Shown here: piece by piece, positions 52,893 through 60,562 of the stretch
How positions within the stretch are numbered: position 1 is the first letter of the stretch
Layout: each line of letters starts with the position of its first letter
DNA from: Bacteroidales bacterium
GTDB taxonomy: Bacteria; Bacteroidota; Bacteroidia; Bacteroidales; Marinilabiliaceae
Direction of reading: 5' to 3'
DNA length: 64,000 nt
NCBI GenBank assembly: GCA_024401335.1
Contig: JAKSLH010000002.1
Coordinates: 1 to 64,000 of the forward strand
Notes under the pieces: model-generated
Told to the model about the DNA's origin: nothing
Seen by the model: the letters and a program-made list of their open reading frames with translations, nothing else
Database searches by the model: none
Translations under genes and position numbers: made by a program

Positions 52893-55800
52893 ATGCGTAA
52901 ACTATTTTTGCTGATGTCGTTTATGGTTATTGGTGTAGTGAGCATGTTGGCTCAGACCAAAACCATTACCGGTAATGTTACTGGTGACGACGGACTGCCA
53001 ATCCCAGGTGCGGCAGTAGTGGTGAAGGGTACTTCTACAGGTACTGTCACCGATTTTGACGGTAATTACCGTCTTAACGTTCCAGCTGATGCTGAGACCC
53101 TTATCTTCACTTTTGTTGGTATGGAACCTCAAGAGCAGGCAATAGCTGGAAGAACCACAATCAACGTTGCAATGCAGCCAGACTCAAAGGAGATTGATGA
53201 GGTCATTGTAACAGCCTATGGTACATCTACAAAGGGTACATTTACTGGTTCTGCTGCTGCAGTAAAGGCAGAGAGCATTGAGAAGCGTCAGGTGACTAAC
53301 GTTACAGAAGCTCTTTCTGGTATGGTAGCTGGTGTTCAGGTGTTGAGCGACAATGGTCAGCCTGGTGTAGCTTCTAAGGTTCGTATCCGTGGTGTAGGTT
53401 CTATCAATGCTAGTTCTGCTCCTCTTTATGTAGTTGATGGTGTTCCTTATGATGGTGACCTTTCTACTCTAAATACTTCTGATATTGAAAGCATGACAGT
53501 TCTTAAGGATGCCGCTTCTACAGCACTTTATGGTGCTCGTGGTGCAAACGGTATCATCATGATTACTACTAAAAAGGGTAGCCATGGTAAGTCTAAGATT
53601 AATTTCGATGCTAAGTGGGGTGTTAATAGCCGTTCTGTAAAGAACTATGAGGTTATGACAAGTCCTGCTGCTTATCTTGAGAAGGAATTTGAGGCTATTT
53701 ATAACAACGCTATTTATAATCTTAAGTATGATGAAGCTAAGGCTGTAGAGTATGCTAATGCCTCATTGACAAAGAATTCAAATGGAGGTAATGGCTACCA
53801 AATATATACTGTACCTGATGGTCAGTACCTCATTGGTGCAAATGGCAAGTTGAACCCTGCTGCTACATTGGGCTATAGCGATGGAAAGTATTTCTATACT
53901 CCTGATAACTGGGCCGATGAAATGTTTACTAAGCACTCTCGTCAGCAGTACGACCTTAGCATCTCTGGTAGTAACAATGAGTTCAACTATTATGGATCTT
54001 TCGGTTACCTCAACAATGAAGGTCTTATCGATGGTTCTGGTTTTGAAAGATATACAACACGTTTGAAGGCTGACTATCAGGTATACGACTGGTTGAAGGT
54101 TGGTGCAAACTTTAGCTTCAACCACGTTAAGAGTCTCTATCCTGACGAACAGGATAGTGATGCAACCTCTTCATCTGGAAATGCCTTCTATATCGCCAAC
54201 ATGATTGCCCCTATCTATCCACTCTATGTGCGTGATGCAAATGGTGAGATCATGACAAACAATGGCCGTAAGGTTTATGACTATGGTACATCTAGCGACT
54301 ATTCTCCACGTGACCGTGCATTTATGTCTATTGCGAACCCTCTTGGTGACCTTATCTACAACAAGACAGAGTACCTTATGGATGTTTTGCATGCTACATG
54401 GTTTGGTGAAATAACTCCAATCAACGGCTTGACTTTGTCGGCTCGTTATGGCTTTAGCGCAGACAATACTCGTTATGGTAGCCTTGGTAATACTTATATG
54501 GGTCAGAGCGCCTCTTATGGTGGTACTGCTGTTCAGGAAGGTACTCGTAAATATGGTTTTGACCAGCAGTATCTGATAGCTTATAACAAGACATTTGCTG
54601 ACGTTCACGCTTTGGATGTGACATTGGGTTATGATGGTTATAAGTATGATAACTATAGCGTTTGGGCAACTGGTCAGAATCTCTACAACCCTGAAAGCTA
54701 CTATGTAAGCAACACTATTGACCAGCGTAAGGGTGGCGGTTCTCGATATGGATATGCAACAGAAGGTTACTTCGCTCGTTTCAACTATTCTTATGCAGGC
54801 AAGTATATTGGTAATGTTGCTTATCGTCGTGATGCTTCTTCTCGATTCTCTGAGGATAACCGCTGGGGTGATTTCTGGAGCGCAAGTGCTGCTTGGTTAA
54901 TCTCTGACGAGGATTTCATGACACTTGACGCTATCGACATGTTGAAGTTTAAGGCATCTGTTGGTCAGCAGGGTAATGATAACTTAGGTGACAGATATGG
55001 TTACCAGTATTTCCCTTATGAAGACCATTATACTGTTGGCGGTGCCAATGGTGTATTCTCTGACGGTGCTTTGCTTTACAAGGGTAACAATGATTTGACA
55101 TGGGAGACTTCTACTACTTATAACTTAGGTTTGGAATTCGCTTTGCTTAATAATATGATTTCTGGTTCTGTTGAGTACTTCGGACGTAAGTCAAGTGATA
55201 TGCTCTACTACAAGCCAGTTGCAGGTAGCCTTGGCTATTCTGAGATCCCTATGAACATTGGTTCTATGACAAACTCAGGTGTTGAAATTGACTTGAATGT
55301 TGCAATTCTTGACACTGACAATATTTCTTGGGATTTCAATGTTAATGCTACATTTATCAAGAACAAGATCAACGAGCTTCACCCAGACCTTAATGGTCAG
55401 TTGATCGACGGTTCTCGTATCTACGAAGAGGGTAAATCTATGTATCGTCTCTACATGCCAAAATGGGCAGGTGTAGAAGAAGAGACTGGTTTGCCAATGT
55501 GGTGGGCTAAAGATAATGATGGAAATAGCATAAAGACTACTGAATTCGTTGTTGCTTCTGAGAACAAGGAAGCTACTAAGGACCTTCTTCCTAAAGTATC
55601 TGGCGGTTTCGGTACTACTGTAGAGGCTTTCGGTTTCGACTTTAGCGCACAGGCTGCTTATCAGCTTGGTGGCTATATCTACGATTCAGGTTACGCTCGT
55701 TTGATGCACGCTGGTCATTCTAGCTACGCTGGTACAAACTGGCATAAGGATATCTATAAGTCATGGACTCCTGAAAACACTAAGACTGATGTCCCACGTG

Positions 55801-56084
55801 TTGATGCAGGCGTTGGTGGTCAGTATGCAAATAGAATGTCTGACCGTTTCTTGACTAAATCTAACTATTTGGCTTTGAATAACCTTACTCTCGGTTATAC
55901 TTTGCCAAAGAGCTTGACAGAAAAGGTATACATCAATAAGTTCCGTGTTTATGTAGCAGCTGATAATGTAGCATTGCTTACTGCTCGAAAGGGTATGGAC
56001 CCACGTCAGAGCTATACTTCTACTACTACAGCGCTTTACACTCCAATACGTACAATTTCTGGTGGTATCAGCCTTACTTTCTAA
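52893..56084 (+). CDS. SusC/RagA-family TonB-linked outer-membrane transporter
   Basis: The 1063-residue outer-membrane receptor has a signal peptide to about MLAQT (residue 22). A carboxypeptidase-regulatory-like domain follows (about 23-95: ITGNVTGDDGLPIPGAAVVV, TDFDGNYRLNVPA). The TonB-box/plug region begins DEVIVTAYGTSTKGTFTGSA and has VRIRGVGSINASSAPLYVVD and TVLKDAASTALYGARGANG. The 22-strand barrel ends in ISLTF, as in other barrel proteins with a final phenylalanine. It forms a pair with the SusD-like lipoprotein that follows 21 bases later. No glycan-active enzyme is adjacent, so the ligand is unknown. Confidence 0.93.
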   Translation: MRKLFLLMSFMVIGVVSMLAQTKTITGNVTGDDGLPIPGAAVVVKGTSTGTVTDFDGNYRLNVPADAETLIFTFVGMEPQEQAIAGRTTINVAMQPDSKEIDEVIVTAYGTSTKGTFTGSAAAVKAESIEKRQVTNVTEALSGMVAGVQVLSDNGQPGVASKVRIRGVGSINASSAPLYVVDGVPYDGDLSTLNTSDIESMTVLKDAASTALYGARGANGIIMITTKKGSHGKSKINFDAKWGVNSRSVKNYEVMTSPAAYLEKEFEAIYNNAIYNLKYDEAKAVEYANASLTKNSNGGNGYQIYTVPDGQYLIGANGKLNPAATLGYSDGKYFYTPDNWADEMFTKHSRQQYDLSISGSNNEFNYYGSFGYLNNEGLIDGSGFERYTTRLKADYQVYDWLKVGANFSFNHVKSLYPDEQDSDATSSSGNAFYIANMIAPIYPLYVRDANGEIMTNNGRKVYDYGTSSDYSPRDRAFMSIANPLGDLIYNKTEYLMDVLHATWFGEITPINGLTLSARYGFSADNTRYGSLGNTYMGQSASYGGTAVQEGTRKYGFDQQYLIAYNKTFADVHALDVTLGYDGYKYDNYSVWATGQNLYNPESYYVSNTIDQRKGGGSRYGYATEGYFARFNYSYAGKYIGNVAYRRDASSRFSEDNRWGDFWSASAAWLISDEDFMTLDAIDMLKFKASVGQQGNDNLGDRYGYQYFPYEDHYTVGGANGVFSDGALLYKGNNDLTWETSTTYNLGLEFALLNNMISGSVEYFGRKSSDMLYYKPVAGSLGYSEIPMNIGSMTNSGVEIDLNVAILDTDNISWDFNVNATFIKNKINELHPDLNGQLIDGSRIYEEGKSMYRLYMPKWAGVEEETGLPMWWAKDNDGNSIKTTEFVVASENKEATKDLLPKVSGGFGTTVEAFGFDFSAQAAYQLGGYIYDSGYARLMHAGHSSYAGTNWHKDIYKSWTPENTKTDVPRVDAGVGGQYANRMSDRFLTKSNYLALNNLTLGYTLPKSLTEKVYINKFRVYVAADNVALLTARKGMDPRQSYTSTTTALYTPIRTISGGISLTF

Positions 56085-56105
56085 TTACATAAAGGAGATA
56101 TAGAA

Positions 56106-57698
56106 ATGAATAAGAAATATATATATGCTGCTTTGTCAGTCGCTTCTATGGGCCTCGTTGCTTGTGAAGATCTTGACACAACAATTGAAGGCGATGATGT
56201 GACTGCAACAGGCAAGACTGAAGTTGTTGCTAATGATCCTTCTAAGGCGGCTGCCGGCGTGACTGCGATTTTTGCTCAGTTCAATCAGGCATTCCCTAAT
56301 AAGACAGCTCTTGGAGCCGAGCGTCATAATGATGTTGGTTATCCATCTATTATGATGTTCACAGATGCCAATGGTGAAGATATGGTAAGCGAAGATAACG
56401 GTTATAACTGGGCAGGTAACAACCTTGACTTTACTGACCGTGAAAAGACCTCTTATGAAGCCCAGATCATCTGGAACGATTACTATTCTATCATTTATTG
56501 CGCTAATGCTGTCGTTGCTTCTTCTGACGTTGAAACAGAATTGGCAGAGGCTCAGTTCTTTGCTGCTCAGGGATACGCTGTGCGTGCATTCGCGTATTCA
56601 GAACTTGCTCAGTTGTTCCAGTTTAATATCGTAGGAAACGAGTCTGCTCCTTGTGTACCTATCATAACAAATGAGAATAGTGACCTGGCCGCTCTCGAGG
56701 GTGCTCCTCGTGCAACAGTTCAGCAGGTATATGATTTGGTTTATAGTGATATAAATACAGCTATCGCTCTTCTTGAGAAGTCTGAAGCTCAGAAATATAC
56801 CCGTGCAGACAAGCGTTATATCGACTTGGCTACTGCATACGGTATCCGTGCTCGTGTTAATCTTGTTTGTCAGAAGTGGGCCGATGCTGCTGCCGACGCA
56901 ACTAAGGCTATCGAAGTCTCTTCTGCTAACCCAGCTTCAATCGCTGATGTAAGCCGTCCTTCATTCTGGTCTATGGATGAAGGTAACTGGATGTGGGGTG
57001 TTCTTATCGCAGAAACTGATGACGTCGTAGAAACAGGTATCTGTAACTGGATTTCACATACTGGTACATTTAACTATGGTTATGGTCAGTACTCAGGTGG
57101 TCGTCAGATAAGCATGAAGCTTTACAACTCTATTTCTGATACCGATGTTCGTAAGGGCTGGTGGACAAATGAAGATGGTGTTTCTGCTAATTTGACTGAA
57201 ACAGAATTAGAATATATGGATAGCTATGGCTTCAAGCCATATACTCAGGTTAAGTTTGCTCCTTATAAGAATGAACTTGAGACTTCTGTAAACGCAAATG
57301 ACGTTGTTCTTATGCGTATCGAGGAGATGTATCTCATAAAGGCTGAGGCTGAGGCAAAGGCAGGTAAGGATGGTTTGACTACTCTTGTCAATTTTGTTAA
57401 GACTTATCGTGATCCTTCATATTCATTTGCCGGTGATGTTCAGCAGGAGTGCTTCCGTCAGCGTAGAATTGAGTTGTGGGGTGAAGGCCGTAACTGGTTT
57501 GACATCATGCGTCTCAATGTAGGTATCGACCGACGTGGTTGTGGTTTCCAGCCATCATACGTTTACCTTTTCTCTGCAACAGATAAGAATATGTTGTGGC
57601 GTATCCCAGAGTCTGAGATACAGGCAAATAAGTCAATCTCTGATGCCGACAACAATCCTGCTGGTGATACTCCAAAGCCAGTTGCAGATGTTCAGTAA
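56106..57698 (+). CDS. SusD/RagB-family nutrient-binding lipoprotein
   Basis: The 530-residue protein has the lipoprotein signal MNKKYIYAALSVASMGLVAC (cysteine 20). It has the SusD helical scaffold of tetratricopeptide-like repeats: AAQGYAVRAFAYSELAQLFQ, LATAYGIRARVNLVCQKWAD, VLMRIEEMYLIKAEAEAKAG and QRRIELWGEGRNWFDIMRLN. It works as the surface lid of the SusC-like channel. It is 21 bases downstream of susC and 24 bases upstream of a further lipoprotein gene, which shows a three-gene operon. Confidence 0.92.
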   Translation: MNKKYIYAALSVASMGLVACEDLDTTIEGDDVTATGKTEVVANDPSKAAAGVTAIFAQFNQAFPNKTALGAERHNDVGYPSIMMFTDANGEDMVSEDNGYNWAGNNLDFTDREKTSYEAQIIWNDYYSIIYCANAVVASSDVETELAEAQFFAAQGYAVRAFAYSELAQLFQFNIVGNESAPCVPIITNENSDLAALEGAPRATVQQVYDLVYSDINTAIALLEKSEAQKYTRADKRYIDLATAYGIRARVNLVCQKWADAAADATKAIEVSSANPASIADVSRPSFWSMDEGNWMWGVLIAETDDVVETGICNWISHTGTFNYGYGQYSGGRQISMKLYNSISDTDVRKGWWTNEDGVSANLTETELEYMDSYGFKPYTQVKFAPYKNELETSVNANDVVLMRIEEMYLIKAEAEAKAGKDGLTTLVNFVKTYRDPSYSFAGDVQQECFRQRRIELWGEGRNWFDIMRLNVGIDRRGCGFQPSYVYLFSATDKNMLWRIPESEIQANKSISDADNNPAGDTPKPVADVQ

Positions 57699-57722
57699 TA
57701 ATAACCTTAAAACACTTAAATC

Positions 57723-59228
57723 ATGAAATTCAATAAATTATTCATATCACTTGCTTGCATCGCGACAATGTCGTTTGTTGCTTGCGAGGACTATGAGGAT
57801 GATTATAAGGCAGGAGAGTTGTCTGAAGGTATTGGCTTGGCTTTTGATGCTCAAACTAAGAGTGTAAAACTTTTGCCTTCAGATACTAAATTCAACGTGC
57901 CGCTTCATCGTGTTAACGCATCTTCTGCTGCATCTTACAATGTTAAGATTGTAAAGGTAGACTCGATTTCTGCGGTTGATCCATTTTGTATTGTACCTAG
58001 TACTGTTTCATTTGCAGCGGGTGAATCAACAAAGAATCTTACTGTAGATTTGGCAGAGGGTTGTTCTCTTCAAACCACATACAATCTTGTTTTGGCATTG
58101 GAGGGCGAGGTTGACAATCCATATACTTCTGGCTCTATTGAGTCATCTGTATCAGTAGTTATCGACTACACATGGGTGTCTGCAGGCTCTGTTATGATGA
58201 CTTCTGGTTGGGCAGGAACATCTGCAAGAATTAATTTGCAAAAAGCAAAGGAAAATCCAAATCTTTACAGATTGGTTAGCCCATTTTATGTTCTTGAAAA
58301 GGATTACTGCGACCTTGGTGAAGGATACCACATACAGTTCTATCTTGATGATGATTACAATGCTGTATCACTTCCTTTAGCACAAAACATAGGTGAGTCG
58401 TCAAGTAATGGTGGCGTATGGAATTTGTATTATACTACTGAAGGTAGTTTTGCAAGTTATTGCTCGTTTACCAATGCCAATAATGTTTATACGATTTCTG
58501 GTATTTGGGCTTATGGTGACGAGTCTCTTGGCTATTCTCCATACAATACTGCGTCAGAATCTTTCGTATGGGATGTTAACTATCCTCTTGAATTGCCTGC
58601 TGTGATTGATTATACAATAGTCGGTGGTCTTCCAACAATTGATGATTATGTTGGTGATTACAGCATCTCATATAAGGCAGGTGGTCTCCCGGTAGATGAT
58701 CAGGTTTCTATTGAGAAGATTTCTGACAATGTAGTCTCTATCAATACCATTTATGGTTTTGAGGTTAAGGCTGAATTCTTTGCTGGTTTGCTCTATATAA
58801 GCGGTCAGACACTTGGCGAGGATTACATTACAGATTCTCTTGTTAAGGATATCACAGCTTATCCTTATGATACTACTACAGGTGAGCCAAACGATTCTAC
58901 AAATGTTTATCTTGTAGGCGGTTTCAACGAGAATGGTCAACTTGTGTTTACAAGTGCTGTAGGCAACGTAAGCAATGCTGATGGTTTGTGGCTCTCTTTT
59001 GAACTTTCTGAAGGTGACATTGAAGATGTTCCTGAAGGAGTATACGAGTATGATGTTGTTACCGACATCTATATGACTCCTGTTGTTGAGGAGGAGGAAG
59101 AAGAGGCTAATAAGTCACTCGTTGTTACTTCAGATTTCTCTTCTTTGAAGGGATTTGAGTATAAACCACTCAACGGTAAGTTTTCTACTAAGAGGATTAG
59201 TACTCGTTTTAAGGGTGCAAGATTCTAA
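57723..59228 (+). CDS. Surface lipoprotein of unknown binding specificity, third gene of the SusCD operon
   Basis: The 501-residue protein has the lipoprotein signal MKFNKLFISLACIATMSFVAC (cysteine 21) followed by acidic residues (EDYEDDYK), as in exported surface lipoproteins. The first 140 residues form a beta-rich region that looks like a calx-beta/immunoglobulin-type fold (KFNVPLHRVNASSAASYNVK, FAAGESTKNLTVDL). The rest is beta-rich with a WDVNYPLELPAVIDYTIVGG part. Near the C-terminus a run of glutamates (VEEEEEEANK) precedes KRISTRFKGARF. The position suggests a SusE/SusF-like accessory binding protein, but no family match is certain. Confidence 0.75.
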   Translation: MKFNKLFISLACIATMSFVACEDYEDDYKAGELSEGIGLAFDAQTKSVKLLPSDTKFNVPLHRVNASSAASYNVKIVKVDSISAVDPFCIVPSTVSFAAGESTKNLTVDLAEGCSLQTTYNLVLALEGEVDNPYTSGSIESSVSVVIDYTWVSAGSVMMTSGWAGTSARINLQKAKENPNLYRLVSPFYVLEKDYCDLGEGYHIQFYLDDDYNAVSLPLAQNIGESSSNGGVWNLYYTTEGSFASYCSFTNANNVYTISGIWAYGDESLGYSPYNTASESFVWDVNYPLELPAVIDYTIVGGLPTIDDYVGDYSISYKAGGLPVDDQVSIEKISDNVVSINTIYGFEVKAEFFAGLLYISGQTLGEDYITDSLVKDITAYPYDTTTGEPNDSTNVYLVGGFNENGQLVFTSAVGNVSNADGLWLSFELSEGDIEDVPEGVYEYDVVTDIYMTPVVEEEEEEANKSLVVTSDFSSLKGFEYKPLNGKFSTKRISTRFKGARF

Positions 59229-59255
59229 TTAGAGATTTAGAGATATCAATACTTT

Positions 59256-59297
59256 TCTCCATCCCCAAGTGCTAAAACTTGAGGATGGAGATTTTGT
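59256..59297 (+). terminator. Terminator of the SusCD operon (first of two near-identical copies)
   Basis: CTCCATCCCCAAGT pairs with ACTTGAGGATGGAG around a 6-base loop (one mismatch), and a T-rich tract follows. It is repeated almost exactly at 59570-59611. Confidence 0.85.
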
Positions 59298-59339
59298 TTT
59301 TGTTCGGCATTATGATTATTTTCGCAAAAAAAGATAATT

Positions 59340-59552
59340 ATGGAATCTACTATTTCAACTCAGACCATCTCTTTAGATATTCCAAAGACTGACTTGTCGT
59401 TTTTGCGAAAGTTGGCTCGTAGTATGGGATGGACTGAGATAAAGACTAAGTCTAAAAAGGGCAGTTATCAACATGCTATTGAAGACATCAAAAATGGTAG
59501 GGTGACAAAATATGATAGTCTTGATGATTTGAAAAAAGAACTTGGACTATGA
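59340..59552 (+). CDS. Small antitoxin-like protein, 70 residues
   Basis: The protein starts MESTISTQTISLDIPKTDLS and continues LRKLARSMGWTEIKTK. It ends with YQHAIEDIKNGRVTKYDSLD and DLKKELGL. The short N-terminal strand, the central helix and the C-terminal segment about a toxin-binding length away are reminiscent of RelB/Phd-type antitoxins or related Bacteroidetes proteins. No toxin gene follows; the next gene is a decayed ATPase. It sits between two copies of the same terminator. It is therefore called an orphan antitoxin-like protein with modest confidence. Confidence 0.55.
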   Translation: MESTISTQTISLDIPKTDLSFLRKLARSMGWTEIKTKSKKGSYQHAIEDIKNGRVTKYDSLDDLKKELGL

Positions 59553-59569
59553 TGTTAGATAACATATCA

Positions 59570-59611
59570 TCTCCATCCCCAAGTGCAAAAACTTGAGGAT
59601 GGAGATTTTGT
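59570..59611 (+). terminator. Second copy of the SusCD terminator
   Basis: The 42 bases match 59256-59297 with a single difference in the loop (GCAAAAA instead of GCTAAAA). The hairpin serves the small antitoxin-like gene. Duplication of the whole terminator suggests a local rearrangement. Confidence 0.85.
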
Positions 59612-59616
59612 ATTTA

Positions 59617-59709
59617 CACGGGGCGAAAAGTGACAAAAAAACGCACTTTTCGCCCCGTGTGGTACGAGGTGTGGGGCGAAAAGTGATGAAAAAATACATT
59701 TTTCGCCCC
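59617..59709. repeat. Two palindromic GGGGCGAAAAGTG elements in tandem
   Basis: The first element pairs CACGGGGCGAAAAGTG (59617-59632) with CACTTTTCGCCCCGTG (59644-59659), a perfect 16-base stem. The second pairs TGGGGCGAAAAGTG (59672-59685) with CATTTTTCGCCCC (59697-59709). Both enclose an A-rich loop. They look like dispersed REP-type units and not like terminators, since no T-run follows. Confidence 0.7.
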
Positions 59710-59775
59710 GCTAGGGTGTTGGAGTTCTGTTTTAAACGACTACATTTTTAGTTGTTTGTTTTTATATATGGTCTT

Positions 59776-60310
59776 ATGGAGCTTGTAGGAAGAACTAAAG
59801 AAGTGGATCTGTTACGTCAGTATGTTGAATCTGATAGGGCTGAATTTGTCGCCATTTATGGACGACGTAGAGTTGGTAAGACTTTTCTTGTCAGTAAAGC
59901 GTTGCAGAATGATATCGTCTTTGATGTGTCTGGTGTGATACAGGGAGACAAAGAGGATCAGTTCTCTGCATTTCATCAAGCGTTAAGAAGATTTGGTTAT
60001 GATGGGAAAAGGCTTAATAACTGGATGGATGTGTTTTTTGAGGTTGAACGCTTGGTGACTCCCGATGTGAATAGTGGCAAAAAGTGTGTTATCTTTATTG
60101 ATGATATGTGAGATAAAATATTCTAATGCGCCTTATGCTATAGACAAAGACGAAGATTTGAAACTGCGTATGCGGCGACAGGTCTTCGTGGAGCAGACTT
60201 CCACAAGTTATGGTATAGCACAAACGATGATTACTACGTTTGGTTTGACGAAGAATGCTTATTCCGGAGGTGTTTTGGCTGAAGTCCTTTTGGATGATTT
60301 GTTCGCTTGA
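59776..60310 (+). pseudogene. Internally deleted AAA-type ATPase (DUF234-associated family)
   Basis: The 5' part from ATG 59776 encodes MELVGRTKEVDLLRQYVESD and the Walker A motif AIYGRRRVGKTF. It ends at a Walker B-like VIFIDDM followed by TGA at 60109-60111. In the +1 frame directly after, from about 60107, comes ICEIKYSNAPYAIDKDEDLK and then TMITTFGLTKNAYSGGVL and VLLDDLF. This is the C-terminal end normally found about 270 residues further on in the same family of archaeal-type and Bacteroidetes ATPases. The middle has been deleted and the frame shifted at the junction, so the product is inactive. The ilv promoter begins 25 bases later. Confidence 0.82.
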
Positions 60311-60334
60311 GTGCCTTAATTTTAGAATAATGTC

Positions 60335-60365
60335 TTTGTAAAGTGAAAAAAGTCGCTTATCTTTG
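60335..60365 (+). promoter_or_regulatory. Promoter of the ilv operon
   Basis: TTTG (60335-60338), a 19-base spacer and TATCTTTG (60358-60365). The leader-peptide ATG lies 22 bases after the last base of the -7 box, the same as at the leu promoter. Confidence 0.8.
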
Positions 60366-60386
60366 TGGTGTTTATAACAGAATGTT

Positions 60387-60452
60387 ATGGTAACAAAGTT
60401 TGGTATACTAGTCCTTCACGTCGTGGTCGTGCTTCTCGTGGTGATGCCATAA
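60387..60452 (+). CDS. ilvL: Valine/leucine-rich leader peptide of the ilv operon, 21 residues
   Basis: A 21-codon frame (ATG 60387, TAA 60450-60452) encodes a peptide with 8 valines, 4 leucines and 1 isoleucine, thus 13 of 21 residues branched-chain. Its second half has the form HVVVVLLVVMP. An ATG five bases earlier, at 60382, gives only a three-codon frame. The composition matches the products of the downstream genes, and the length and position equal those of the leu leader. It is inferred to measure charged branched-chain tRNAs by ribosome stalling. The symbol follows the enterobacterial name. Confidence 0.82.
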   Translation: MVTKFGILVLHVVVVLLVVMP

Positions 60453-60530
60453 GGAGTGAGAGTGGTATGCAAAGCAATTAAGATAATACACAAGCCCTTC
60501 TCACTCGGAAAAGTGAAGAGGGCTTTTTTA
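60453..60530 (+). promoter_or_regulatory. Transcription attenuator of the ilv operon (antiterminator plus terminator)
   Basis: GGAGTGAGA (60453-60461) directly follows the leader stop. Its GAGTGAGA is perfectly complementary to TCTCACTC at 60499-60506, the inner part of the terminator's left arm. The terminator pairs AAGCCCTTCTCACTC (60492-60506) with AAAAGTGAAGAGGGCTT (about 60509-60525, with some mismatches) and runs into T-residues. The two pairings exclude each other. The distance from GGAGTGAGA to the first GCCC is 41 bases, exactly as in the leu leader. Confidence 0.82.
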
Positions 60531-60562
60531 TTTAACGGAAAAACAAAAAATACTAAGATACA

